Shown here: positions 44,371 to 53,283 of the stretch, in pieces
Numbering within the stretch: position 1 is the stretch's first letter
How the letters are laid out: the number at the start of each line of letters is the position of its first letter
Assembly (NCBI RefSeq): GCF_003148745.1
Contig: NZ_QGGU01000009.1
Coordinates: 167,120 to 231,119 of the forward strand
Length of the DNA: 64,000 nt
Direction: 5' to 3'
Source: Pleionea mediterranea
Lineage (GTDB): Bacteria; Pseudomonadota; Gammaproteobacteria; Enterobacterales; Kangiellaceae
Program-made: the position numbers and the translations under genes
Notes under the pieces: model-generated
The model's input: only the letters and a program-made list of their open reading frames with translations
Told to the model about the DNA's origin: nothing
The model's database searches: none

Positions 44371-46089
44371 CTATTCTTGGTCAACCCAAATATTTATCGC
44401 GATATTAACATCACCCCATGCACTGGCATCACCCCATGCACTGGCATCGCCCCATGCACTGGCATCGCCCCATGCACTGGCATCACCCCATGCACTGGCA
44501 TCACCCCATGCACTGGCATCGCCCCATGCACTGGCATCGCCCCATGCACTGGCATCGCCCCATGCACTGGCATCATTCCAAGGAGTAGAGCTACCCCAAC
44601 GGCTCACATCACTCCAGGAGTAACCAGATAGATCGCCTTCGCTCGTTCCATTCCAAAATAAACTGTCATAATCAACTAAGTAAAACTCACCCGCATCATT
44701 GATCATGGTTGGCCCAGCGTAATGTTCGGTACCGTTGAGATCTTTTTCAATATCCAAACCAATATTTGCACAACCTGTTGCGGTACTTTTAAGCGCTGCC
44801 TCGGCATCCACTTGACCGGCACCTTGCTGGAACGGTGAGTATGCCCAGCTACCGTCAGATTTTCGTGCGGGTTTTGCAGCCGCCATTAATCGACACTTCA
44901 CATCATCCGGCGTTAACTCAGGATTTTGCCCAAGCATTAATGCCACAACACCGGTTACCACACCAGCCGCTTGCGAAGTACCCGACATCATAAAGTACTT
45001 ACCACCGTCATGAAATTCCGGGTGGTTTTTAGCCAAGGTCATTTTATCTTCCATTAACCCCATAAGATGACCGCCCGGAGCCACCACATCCGGTTTCACA
45101 AAGCGCTCAACCGTAGGGCCACTTGAAGAAAAGCTTGCCAGCCGATCGTCAGTGTAATCGTTTGGTGTGTAATTATCGGTCACTGCGCCAACGGTTATCA
45201 CATAGGGCACATTACCCGGAACACCAACACCAAATGCGCCAGCACCACGATTACCAGCCGAAGTAACGACGGCAATGCCAGCCTGCCACGCTTTCATAAC
45301 AGCCTGATTCAATGGATCATCCCAATAATAAGATCGCGGATCAGCACTGAAGGATAAGTTTAAAACCCGAATGTTGTAACTGTCTTTATAAGCAATCGAC
45401 CACTGAAGACCTCGGATCACATCGGCGTAAGAACCGGCACCATTGGCATCAAATGCTTTAACACTGATTAATCGGGCATCGGGCGCAATGCCGTAATAAC
45501 GTCCATTTGCGTCAAATTCGCTATTAATAGCAACACTGGCGACGTGTGTACCGTGACCACTTTCTTCATCATCAGTCATGGATGTTTTATTTCGAATGGC
45601 GTTATAGGTGCCATAAACGCGATGACGGCCATAGGCATCGTGGCGAATACCGGTCATGGTTTTTACACCGGTATCCATCACCACAATGGTTACACCATCA
45701 CCAAAAATATATTGATCATGTAATTTATCGGCGTTGGTCATTTGAGTGGCGGATGCCAGTGAATAACCAACTCGCTGACCCCAGGCAAGGCCACTGGCCT
45801 TAACGGAGTAATTAGGCGTCAGTGTTAGTCCCTGCGATTTAAGGGTTGCTACCTGTGATTCGGTAAGCTCTGCAGCCACGGCATTAATAATGGGCAATTG
45901 GTGTGTCGCTGCAATCTTCATGGCATCAATGGCCTGTGCGGCATCATTACCCTGGATCAGAAAGCTAGTTGCTTCAGACGTCGCAGGTGCTGGTTCCGGA
46001 GAAGTCTCTGATAACGTGGCAATGCCAGTTATCGCAAGCCCGACGGCCAGTAACCCACCCAGAACGCTTCGAAATTGCGTATTACTCAT
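44371..46089 (-). CDS. Secreted S8 serine peptidase with C-terminal DASAWG repeats
   Basis: This 572-residue subtilase has a signal peptide (about 1-28) and an I9-type propeptide (about 40-100). The catalytic residues are D139 (VVMDTGVKT), H179 (SGHGTHVAS) and Ser in MMSGTSQAAGVVTG. After the catalytic domain a Trp-rich tail (SGYSWSDVSRWGSSTPWN) leads into nine perfect DASAWG hexapeptides and an ending GDVNIAINIWVDQE. Related Trp/Ser repeats occur at the ends of other bacterial subtilases; binding to substrate or cell surface is likely but unproven. It diverges from another subtilase gene across 481 bp. Confidence 0.93.
   Translation of the reverse strand: MSNTQFRSVLGGLLAVGLAITGIATLSETSPEPAPATSEATSFLIQGNDAAQAIDAMKIAATHQLPIINAVAAELTESQVATLKSQGLTLTPNYSVKASGLAWGQRVGYSLASATQMTNADKLHDQYIFGDGVTIVVMDTGVKTMTGIRHDAYGRHRVYGTYNAIRNKTSMTDDEESGHGTHVASVAINSEFDANGRYYGIAPDARLISVKAFDANGAGSYADVIRGLQWSIAYKDSYNIRVLNLSFSADPRSYYWDDPLNQAVMKAWQAGIAVVTSAGNRGAGAFGVGVPGNVPYVITVGAVTDNYTPNDYTDDRLASFSSSGPTVERFVKPDVVAPGGHLMGLMEDKMTLAKNHPEFHDGGKYFMMSGTSQAAGVVTGVVALMLGQNPELTPDDVKCRLMAAAKPARKSDGSWAYSPFQQGAGQVDAEAALKSTATGCANIGLDIEKDLNGTEHYAGPTMINDAGEFYLVDYDSLFWNGTSEGDLSGYSWSDVSRWGSSTPWNDASAWGDASAWGDASAWGDASAWGDASAWGDASAWGDASAWGDASAWGDASAWGDVNIAINIWVDQE
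44409..44570 (-). repeat. Nine 18-bp tandem repeats encoding DASAWG
   Basis: Nine in-frame 18-bp units differ only at one synonymous position (GGT or GGC glycine). On the plus strand the variable base runs A,A,G,G,A,A,G,G,G, i.e. a four-unit (72-bp) block repeated twice plus one unit. That shows recent block duplication. Confidence 0.95.
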
Positions 46090-46570
46090 TAAATACCCCT
46101 TGTTTAGCTAACACTACTAATGACTGCTGTATTATTGACGATTATTTCTACTTACTATCGTTATACTTCTTAATATTCAACAGGTTAAGTAATGTTGCTC
46201 GTATTTCTGATTTATCAGTCAGCTTCAATCTTTATTGATTATCTTTTTTAGATATTGCCAACTGTTAATTTGCCAACTGTTGATTAGATAATAGCCCAAC
46301 ACCGCAACAAATCTCAAATTAAGATTCATATAACGACTATCAATAATGTTTAACGTTTATGTCACAACTTTATTGATAGTGTTGTGTTAAGTCACTGTAC
46401 TGTTTATTTATCATACTTTTATAGGCAATGCGCCCCTTTCGGTGCAACTTGTCGGGATCCGACCAACATATGTCGGAATCGAGCTATTTCAGTTGTCTGC
46501 CCGGTGCTATCAATAATAGTGCTACTTAAGCACAAAGGATCACTCCCAAAAAATAATAAGGGGTAACAAT
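46090..46570. promoter_or_regulatory. 481-bp divergent region between two S8 protease genes
   Basis: There is no gene. It contains a 15-bp tandem duplication TTGCCAACTGTTAAT/TTGCCAACTGTTGAT (46255-46284). Near the plus-strand gene it carries a direct repeat TGTCGGGATC (46450) and TGTCGGAATC (46471) spaced exactly 21 bp. TTGTCT (46493-46498) follows directly and may be the -35 element, with TAATAG (46514-46519) as a poor -10. Confidence 0.45.
46450..46491 (+). promoter_or_regulatory. 21-bp-spaced TGTCG direct repeats upstream of an S8 protease gene
   Basis: TGTCGGGATC at 46450 and TGTCGGAATC at 46471 match at 9 of 10 positions with a 21-bp period. This is the geometry of AraC-family binding sites. 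An AraC-domain hybrid regulator is encoded downstream at 47914-50988. Confidence 0.45.
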
Positions 46571-47755
46571 ATGCAAAAACTATCTATTCTGGCAGCGTCC
46601 ATCAGTGTTGCACTGAGCGGGGCGGTCGTCGCCAATCAAGGTAATCAACCTTCGTTTGATAATAATAATGACGTCATGAATGTTCATAATCGATGCATTG
46701 TGCAGCTGGACAGCAACCTTTCAAAGTTTGATGTTGACGGCCGTGCAAGAGGCATGGTGGCTCGCGCGCAGGCAGTTGGCCACAGTAATGCGGCTGTAAA
46801 ATACACCTACAAGCATTCCATCAAAGGATTCACCGTAAATATGTCGTGCGCCAAAGCACAAGCCGCATTTGGTGACAATGTGGATATTTCAAAAATGACA
46901 CCAGACAGTGTGGTTACCATGAATCCGGGACCTCCTCCGGGTAAAGGCCCTGGTGGCGGCGGTGATGACGGTGGCAGCGGCAGCCAGACCACGCCCTGGA
47001 GTGTTACCCGTGTCGGCGGCCCAGTCGATGCAACAGGTTATACGGCCTGGGTAATCGATACCGGAATTGATCTGGATCATGGCGATTTAAACGTTGATGC
47101 CACACGCGGTTTCTCGGCCTTCACCAAAGGCAAAGACGCTGGCATGGATGACGGACAAGGTCACGGAACTCATGTTGCCGGAACTATTGCCGCCATCGAC
47201 AACAGCGCCGATGTGGTAGGAGTTGCAGCTAATGCTACTGTTGTTCCGGTTAAAGTATTGGACAGCCGTGGCTCAGGTACCACATCAGGTGTTATTGCCG
47301 GTGTTGATCACGTAGCCGCCAACGCTCAGTCTGGTGACTGTGCCAATATGAGTTTGGGCGGTGGCGTTAGCACCACTTTGGATGATGCCGTAAAAGCAGC
47401 AGCGCAAAGCTCAGGCGCCTACTTTGTATTGGCAGCGGGTAACGATGGCGATCACGCCAACAATCACTCGCCAGCACGAGCCAACGGTAATCGCATTTAC
47501 ACCATTTCTGCGACTGACTCTAACGACAATATGCCTAGCTGGTCGAACTACGGTAATCCACCAGTTGACTACGCAGCACCTGGCGTCAGTATCTTATCGC
47601 TGAGAAAAGGCGGTGGTACAACCACCATGTCTGGAACTTCCATGGCAGCTCCAGCCGCTTGTGCTGTGATCATGATGCGTAATGGCAACCCATCGAGCGA
47701 TGGCACGGCCGGAAACGATCCTGATGGCAACCCGGATCCTATCATTCATATGTAG
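46571..47755 (+). CDS. Secreted S8 serine peptidase, compact
   Basis: This 394-residue subtilase has a signal peptide (1-21, ending VVA), an I9-like propeptide (about 38-118) and a Pro/Gly-rich linker (119-138). The catalytic domain has D163 (WVIDTGIDLDHGDL), H198 (GQGHGTHVAGTI), the oxyanion Asn in LAAGNDGDHAN and S357 (TMSGTSMAAPAAC). Cysteines at 42, 93, 257 and 363 could form disulfides. It ends with GNDPDGNPDPIIHM, an acidic tail. An intrinsic terminator follows. Upstream repeats suggest control by the neighbouring hybrid regulator. Confidence 0.94.
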   Translation: MQKLSILAASISVALSGAVVANQGNQPSFDNNNDVMNVHNRCIVQLDSNLSKFDVDGRARGMVARAQAVGHSNAAVKYTYKHSIKGFTVNMSCAKAQAAFGDNVDISKMTPDSVVTMNPGPPPGKGPGGGGDDGGSGSQTTPWSVTRVGGPVDATGYTAWVIDTGIDLDHGDLNVDATRGFSAFTKGKDAGMDDGQGHGTHVAGTIAAIDNSADVVGVAANATVVPVKVLDSRGSGTTSGVIAGVDHVAANAQSGDCANMSLGGGVSTTLDDAVKAAAQSSGAYFVLAAGNDGDHANNHSPARANGNRIYTISATDSNDNMPSWSNYGNPPVDYAAPGVSILSLRKGGGTTTMSGTSMAAPAACAVIMMRNGNPSSDGTAGNDPDGNPDPIIHM

Positions 47756-47774
47756 TAGGTTTGATATTGATCAT

Positions 47775-47799
47775 AAAGCCGGATCCATGATCCGGCTTT
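47775..47799 (+). terminator. Intrinsic terminator after an S8 protease gene
   Basis: AAAGCCGGAT, a 5-nt loop and ATCCGGCTTT run into further T residues, about 20 bp after the protease stop codon. Confidence 0.85.
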
Positions 47800-47913
47800 T
47801 TCATGCCTGCCCGATAAAACTTACCGCTAAAGCAACTTTTATCCTCTATTAACACTTGTGAGTTTTGAATTATTTATGATTAGCACTTGTTTTTTCCGCA
47901 ACAGAAAACAACA

Positions 47914-50900
47914 ATGATTGATTCGCCATTACTCAATAAAGCGAAATTCCAGCAATCTGTTCGGACTGAGATGATAAAAAAAACTTGGCTGCTTGGCGCT
48001 GTTGTACTCGTTGTAACGGCAATCGCATTGATGTACATAACGCCCATACTGTCCCTTGATCAGCGCTTTTATTTTTCAAGCCACTTAAGTGATGGCATTT
48101 TCCTGTGTCTTGTATTTGCCACGGTTCTCTATCGTCTACAGCAGGAGCAAACGCAAATAGCGTCGCTGTTCTGGCTGTTGATTGGTGCTGCGACACTATC
48201 CTGGTTACTGCTCACGCTGGTGTTCAATGTTGCATGGAGCAGCCTGCCTTTTTCCGTTAAAAGCTTGATCAATGGCGTCTGTTATTTTTTATTTTACGCC
48301 TTAATGATTGCTGCCATAGAAATAAAAAGTTATCGCCACGCCGGTCAGCTTTTATCGCACAACAGTTTACTTATCTGGACATCCACTCTGTCTTTTACTC
48401 TGGGTGTGTTTATTTATCTGGTGTTAACACCATCGTCCTTGCAGTCCGCCGGTCAACAGTATTGGCCGAGTAATTTTTTGTTTTATATGCTGATGGACGC
48501 CTACTTGATGGTGCGCTGGTGGTATCTGGCTTATAAAAGTCGACTTGCCAACTGGCAAGGATATGGCCTGCTGGGATTGGCCATGTTGAACTGGTTAATC
48601 GCCGATTTGCTTGAACTGCTGCACTCCACTAATCAGATTTCGTTAAACTTTGGCAGCGTCATAGACTGGCTCTGGTTTACACCCTATCTATTCTTAATTG
48701 CCGGGCTTATGCAACCTCTAAGCAGTACCGAGAGTGCGTCCATCAATCGCCAGTATTCACGAATGAACCTGTTTAACAGTCCGTTATTTTTTATTGCCGT
48801 TATATTGTTATTGCACACACTGGTACAAAATCATCCGTTATTTGAGTCGCTACAAAACACGACACAGCAATCGGTCTTTTACGGCTGGTTGGTGCTCAGC
48901 TTTATTCTTGGCGCGACGCAATTAATATCACTTATTCATCAGTCCGGGCGCTATACGTTTCAGTTAAAAGAAAATCAGTTCACCATCGATTCCTTACGCT
49001 CTCAGTTGCAACATCAGGCGCAACATCTTCAACAACAAAGCGACTCCTATAAGTCGATTCTTGAAACCACCAGTAACGCCATTTTTACGGTGGACAATCA
49101 AGGTAATATTTTATCGGCAAATCCGGCAGCCACAAAAATGCTCGGCTATTCCAACCGTGATTTTCTGACAATGTCGTTTGAGCAACTGATTGATGAGGGT
49201 GAAGAGTTGGCACTGTTATTTAAATACCAAAGCTATCGACAAAAATTAAAACGCCACAGTGCCGGGCTTGAGCTTGAAAGTGTTATGAAAAGCCAGTCCG
49301 GTCAGACCCTCACGGTTCATGCCACCGTATCAGAAGGAAACAGTGCCGATCAGGCGCCGCTGGTTATTTCTTTGGCGGATATACGAGAACAAAAACAGGC
49401 CGAAGAAGACATCCACCGTCTTAAAGATCAGTTTACCGCCAATATTTCACATGAGTTCCGCACGCCACTGACCATTATTAACGGTGTACTGGATAACCTG
49501 CTCAATGCCTCACCCACTGCGCAACAAAAACAGCAAATTAGTACGGCAAAAACTAATGGCCTGCGTATGGTTCGCATGGTCGAACAATTACTGGAACTGT
49601 CACGTTCCTCACAGGACTCCATCACCGTATCGCCCATCAATGCTTCCCATATTATTCAGTTCGTCTGCTTATCGTTTTTATCGGTCGCGAAAGAAAAAAA
49701 TATACAGTTTCAGTTCCCGGAACAACAACCACTCTGGATCACCGGCAATAATCAGGCACTGGAAAAAATAGTATTCAATCTGTTATCGAACGCTTTTAAA
49801 TACACCCCCGCTGGCGGTGAGGTGAGTTTACAGATCGCCTCTCATACCACGCATATTCAGTTTTCCGTCACCGATACCGGACCGGGCATAAGCGACGACG
49901 AACAAATTAAAGTTTTTCATCGATTTTATCGCGCAGACAATACTCATGGGCAACCGATCCATGGTGTCGGCATTGGGCTGGCACTGGTCAAAGAGCTGTG
50001 CGATGCCATGGGCTGGAAAGTTGGCATTCATTCAGCGGTTAATCAGGGCGCCGAATTTCAAATCACCGCCCCAATCGCCGAGCCGCAAGCGGAAGAAAGT
50101 GAACAGCTGGCGGAATTGTGCGGTGATAGATTAAGCCGGGATAAATTCAGTCACAGTCTGGAGGCGGAGCTGGTCGATGCGCAAACCGAGCATCAATTAC
50201 AGTCGGCGGTAAAATCTCAATATCTGGTGCTAATTATTGAAGACAATGTCGATATGCAAGGGCATTTAAATCAGATACTGTCGCCACATCATCAGTGTCT
50301 GCTGGCGAGTAATGGCGAAGAAGGCATTCGAATGGCGCTGGATTATATTCCGGACATCATCATTTCCGATGTGATGATGCCGGGCATCGATGGCTTTACC
50401 GCGCTGAAATCCATTCGAAGCAATGAATTAACCGCGCATATTCCGGTCATTATGTTAACCGCCAGGAGCGATCCGGACAGCAAACTTGAAGGCTTGCAGG
50501 CGGAAGCCGATGATTACCTGACCAAGCCCTTTGATGCCAGAGAACTGCTGCTAAGAGTCGCCAATCAAATAAAATCGCGCGTTAAGCTGCAACAAAAACT
50601 AACGCGCCAGTGGCACTTTAGTCTGAATAATCCGGAACAGAACGACAAAACTCAAGTAACCGACAAGTTTGTGCAAAAGTTAAATGCACTGTTTGCCGAA
50701 CATTACGCCAATGCCGACATTCCCATGAGCTATATTGCCTCGGAACTCGCCATGAGTGAACGTCAACTGCAACGAAAAGTGAAAGCAGTACTTGGCGTAA
50801 GCCCGCTGGAGGCATTAAGACAGTTCCGTCTGGAAAAGGCCAAATTGCTGCTTAAAAGCAACGAACAAGTAGGATTAGCGGCACAGGCTTGTGGCTTTTC

Positions 50901-50988
50901 GTCGCAGTCTTACTTTGGTCGTTGCTTTAAAGAATACGTTGGTGTCTCACCCAGCCAATATCAAAAAGATATTCAAGAAACCTCCTGA
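47914..50988 (+). CDS. Hybrid histidine kinase with receiver and AraC-type DNA-binding domain
   Basis: This 1024-residue one-protein phosphorelay starts with seven or eight transmembrane helices (about 25-345, 7TM-type sensor). A coiled coil and a PAS domain (about 390-500) follow, then HisKA with phosphoacceptor His in TANISHEFRTPLTI, HATPase_c (FNLLSNAFKYTP, DTGPGIS, HGVGIGLAL), a receiver (LIIEDNVDM, IIISDVMMPG, KPF) and an AraC helix-turn-helix pair (MSYIASELAMSERQLQRKV, QSYFGRCFKEYVGVSPSQY). DNA binding implies the C-terminus is cytoplasmic. The ATG at 47914 is preferred over a TTG at 47887. The gene sits between two subtilase genes. Confidence 0.93.
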   Translation: MIDSPLLNKAKFQQSVRTEMIKKTWLLGAVVLVVTAIALMYITPILSLDQRFYFSSHLSDGIFLCLVFATVLYRLQQEQTQIASLFWLLIGAATLSWLLLTLVFNVAWSSLPFSVKSLINGVCYFLFYALMIAAIEIKSYRHAGQLLSHNSLLIWTSTLSFTLGVFIYLVLTPSSLQSAGQQYWPSNFLFYMLMDAYLMVRWWYLAYKSRLANWQGYGLLGLAMLNWLIADLLELLHSTNQISLNFGSVIDWLWFTPYLFLIAGLMQPLSSTESASINRQYSRMNLFNSPLFFIAVILLLHTLVQNHPLFESLQNTTQQSVFYGWLVLSFILGATQLISLIHQSGRYTFQLKENQFTIDSLRSQLQHQAQHLQQQSDSYKSILETTSNAIFTVDNQGNILSANPAATKMLGYSNRDFLTMSFEQLIDEGEELALLFKYQSYRQKLKRHSAGLELESVMKSQSGQTLTVHATVSEGNSADQAPLVISLADIREQKQAEEDIHRLKDQFTANISHEFRTPLTIINGVLDNLLNASPTAQQKQQISTAKTNGLRMVRMVEQLLELSRSSQDSITVSPINASHIIQFVCLSFLSVAKEKNIQFQFPEQQPLWITGNNQALEKIVFNLLSNAFKYTPAGGEVSLQIASHTTHIQFSVTDTGPGISDDEQIKVFHRFYRADNTHGQPIHGVGIGLALVKELCDAMGWKVGIHSAVNQGAEFQITAPIAEPQAEESEQLAELCGDRLSRDKFSHSLEAELVDAQTEHQLQSAVKSQYLVLIIEDNVDMQGHLNQILSPHHQCLLASNGEEGIRMALDYIPDIIISDVMMPGIDGFTALKSIRSNELTAHIPVIMLTARSDPDSKLEGLQAEADDYLTKPFDARELLLRVANQIKSRVKLQQKLTRQWHFSLNNPEQNDKTQVTDKFVQKLNALFAEHYANADIPMSYIASELAMSERQLQRKVKAVLGVSPLEALRQFRLEKAKLLLKSNEQVGLAAQACGFSSQSYFGRCFKEYVGVSPSQYQKDIQETS

Positions 50989-51000
50989 AAACCCTGATTT

Positions 51001-51018
51001 CAGCGACTTTTGTCGCTG
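51001..51018 (+). other. Hairpin after the hybrid regulator gene
   Basis: CAGCGAC-TTTT-GTCGCTG forms a perfect 7-bp stem 12 bp after the stop codon, without a real T tract. Its right arm is also the first TGTCGC repeat of the downstream regulatory element. Confidence 0.5.
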
Positions 51019-51052
51019 TTGTAGCAAATCCTGTCGCTATTGAACTAGCTCA
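51011..51052 (+). promoter_or_regulatory. 21-bp-spaced TGTCG direct repeats upstream of an S8/PA protease gene
   Basis: TGTCGCTGTTG at 51011 and TGTCGCTATTG at 51032 match at 10 of 11 positions with exactly 21-bp spacing. The same TGTCG core and spacing occur at 46450/46471 before the other flanking protease gene. Confidence 0.45.
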
Positions 51053-51065
51053 AAATGCTGTTTTT

Positions 51066-51091
51066 GGTGAATGATGAATTCACCGGTGAAT
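51066..51091 (+). promoter_or_regulatory. Palindrome and triple GGTGAAT half-sites in the protease leader
   Basis: GGTGAAT occurs at 51066 and 51085, and its complement ATTCACC at 51078. The last two form the perfect 14-bp palindrome ATTCACCGGTGAAT (51078-51091). This may be an operator or an mRNA hairpin about 130 bp before the start codon. Confidence 0.45.
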
Positions 51092-51219
51092 AACAAGTGT
51101 TCATTTAAGAAACAATCTATTCACTTATGGACCATTGCGCTGCAAACAACACACAGCGCCCAGGGATAGACAGCAAATACATAATAATGACAGAGCTACC
51201 CATAGCAGGAGAAAACCTA

Positions 51220-53061
51220 ATGGTTTCTAAATTAAAAGCAATATCAGCAGCAACTATGCTGACCTTATCCGCAGGCAGCCTACAGGCTGACGACAGTCGG
51301 TATATCATTCAGGTCGATAATGACAAAAAAGGTGTGGTTAAAGCACTGGCTAAAAAAATGGGCGGAGAGCTTAATCTTGACGCCAACGGATTTATCGCAG
51401 CGACGTTTGATGGCAAAAGCTTAAACGACGTTAAAGGTTTACTGAACAACCCTCATATCAAACTCATCGAAGCAGACACTCGTCGATTCCCAATGGCAAT
51501 TTACAACGACGACGCTGGCGATCCAACAGCCCAGCAATTAACGCCTTATGCCATTTATCAATCTGAAGCCAACCAGGTTGCGCTGCAAATGACCAACGCG
51601 AAAACCGTTTGTGTTATTGATTCAGGTATCGCTCGCGAGCAAGGCGAAACCGGTGGTTACAATGCTGATTTCGATTGGACAGTAATTACAGGTACCAGTG
51701 ATTCAGGTACCGGTGACTGGTTCCGCGACGGAGGCCCACACGGTACTCACGTAGCCGGAACTATCGCAGCAGCTGACAATGGCTTTGGTGTTATTGGTAT
51801 GGCTCCGGGCAATCCTCTGCACATCATTAAAGTATTCAATGAAGCAGGCTGGGGTTATTCTTCCGATTTGGCCTTTGCCGCACAAAAATGTACCGAAGGC
51901 GGTGCCGATATTATCAGCATGAGCTTAGGTGGTGGCGGTGCCAACAGCACTGAAGAAAACGCGTTCAATACCTTCACTAATAACGGTGGCCTGGTACTGG
52001 CAGCGGCCGGTAATGACGGAAACACCACTCGTTCTTACCCTGCGGGTTACTCATCGGTCATGATGATTGGTGCTAACGACGGTGACAATAACATCGCCAG
52101 TTTCTCACAGTTCCCTAGCTGTACATCTGGCAAAGGACCTAAAGCAACTTTTGATGAAACCATTTGCGTTGAAGCAACGGCTGGCGGTGTTGATACACTT
52201 TCCACTTACCCATCCGGTGGCGCATCAATGTCTACGCTTACTGCTGACTCGGTAGGTTTTGCCTCTTCTGCGATGGAAAACAACGGCAGCGCCAGTGGTT
52301 CAACTTACTTTATGGGTACTGCAGAAAGCACTGACGCTGGCGCCAGCGGCAAGGTCTGCATGATTGACCGCGGTGTGATTTCATTCCACGACAAAGTGCT
52401 TAACTGCGAGAGCTCAGGCGGTATTGGTGCGGTTATTATTAATAACGAACCAGGCATGCTTTACGGCACACTGGGCACCTCTAACAGCACCACTATTCCA
52501 GCAGTTGGCGCTGCTCAGGAAGATCGCTCCGCTTTATTGGCCGCAGCAACCGCTTCTATCTCTATTGGGCCAAGTGACTACGGCTACATGAGTGGTACTT
52601 CAATGGCAACGCCTGGTGTTTCTGGTGTCGCTGCTCTGGTTTGGTCAAATCACCCAACGTGTTCCGGTAGTGATATACGTGCGGCTCTTAAAGCAACCGC
52701 ATTCGATGCAGGTGCAGCCGGTCACGATGAGTACTTTGGTTACGGTATCGTTAAAGCGAAAGCTGCTAGCGATTACTTGACGGCAAACAGCTGTGACGGT
52801 GGAACTGAACCGCCTGCTGGTGATATTTCATTGTCCGCCAATGGTTACAAAAACAAAGGTGCTCAAGTTGTTGACTTAAGCTGGTCGGGTACAACGGCAA
52901 CAAACATTGATGTGTTTCGTGATGGTTCAATCATTGCGACAACAGCAAACGATGGTGCTTACACCGACAACTTAAATGTTAAAGGCGGTGGCAGCTACAT
53001 CTACAAAGTTTGTGATGCAGGCACCACCACTTGTTCAGCAGACGTATCGGTTGTTTTCTAA
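51220..53061 (+). CDS. Secreted S8 serine peptidase with PA-domain insertion and C-terminal Fn3-like domain
   Basis: This 613-residue subtilase starts at the ATG at 51220, where a signal peptide (MVSKLKAISAATML, cleaving near LQA) and AGGAGA 7 nt upstream agree; an in-frame ATG at 51127 is unsupported. A propeptide follows (about 25-85). The catalytic residues are Asp in VCVIDSGIA, His in GGPHGTHVAGTI and Ser in YMSGTSMATPGVSG. A protease-associated domain of about 130 residues is inserted before the serine (VCMIDRGVISFHDKVLNCESSGGIGAVIINNEPG). The C-terminal 90 residues resemble a fibronectin-III/Ig fold. Confidence 0.94.
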   Translation: MVSKLKAISAATMLTLSAGSLQADDSRYIIQVDNDKKGVVKALAKKMGGELNLDANGFIAATFDGKSLNDVKGLLNNPHIKLIEADTRRFPMAIYNDDAGDPTAQQLTPYAIYQSEANQVALQMTNAKTVCVIDSGIAREQGETGGYNADFDWTVITGTSDSGTGDWFRDGGPHGTHVAGTIAAADNGFGVIGMAPGNPLHIIKVFNEAGWGYSSDLAFAAQKCTEGGADIISMSLGGGGANSTEENAFNTFTNNGGLVLAAAGNDGNTTRSYPAGYSSVMMIGANDGDNNIASFSQFPSCTSGKGPKATFDETICVEATAGGVDTLSTYPSGGASMSTLTADSVGFASSAMENNGSASGSTYFMGTAESTDAGASGKVCMIDRGVISFHDKVLNCESSGGIGAVIINNEPGMLYGTLGTSNSTTIPAVGAAQEDRSALLAAATASISIGPSDYGYMSGTSMATPGVSGVAALVWSNHPTCSGSDIRAALKATAFDAGAAGHDEYFGYGIVKAKAASDYLTANSCDGGTEPPAGDISLSANGYKNKGAQVVDLSWSGTTATNIDVFRDGSIIATTANDGAYTDNLNVKGGGSYIYKVCDAGTTTCSADVSVVF

Positions 53062-53143
53062 AACTGACGTTTTCTAAACGAGTGCAAAGGAATTTCTTAA
53101 CGAGAAATATAAAACAATAATAAGTCCATACTCAAGCGCTTAA

Positions 53144-53170
53144 GCGGGTCATTTGACCCGCCTTTTTTTT
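53144..53170 (+). terminator. Intrinsic terminator after the S8/PA protease gene
   Basis: GCGGGTC-ATTT-GACCCGC followed by C and a run of eight T forms a strong intrinsic terminator about 80 bp after the stop codon. Confidence 0.9.
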
Positions 53171-53283
53171 GCAATTGCTCCAAACCCTTTGTGTTTTCGT
53201 CAATTAAAATTTAGAGTACACAGGCTCAATAATAATTAATGGCGATCCTCGATTGCGCTTCTACAATTTCAAATGGACTTTTT

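Noticed and set aside
44409..44570. CRISPR-like regular repeats
   Set aside because: The 18-bp units are directly contiguous without spacers and encode protein repeats.
44377..44631. Plus-strand frame encoding repeated PCTGI units
   Set aside because: It is the antisense reading of the 18-bp DASAWG repeat, which is in frame with a complete protease on the other strand.
46384..46566. 60-residue frame in the divergent protease region
   Set aside because: It spans the regulatory direct repeats and promoter area, has no ribosome site and an implausible Cys-rich composition.
51127..51219. Longer start for the S8/PA protease
   Set aside because: The extra 31 residues precede a standard signal peptide, and the ATG at 51220 has its own well-placed AGGAGA.
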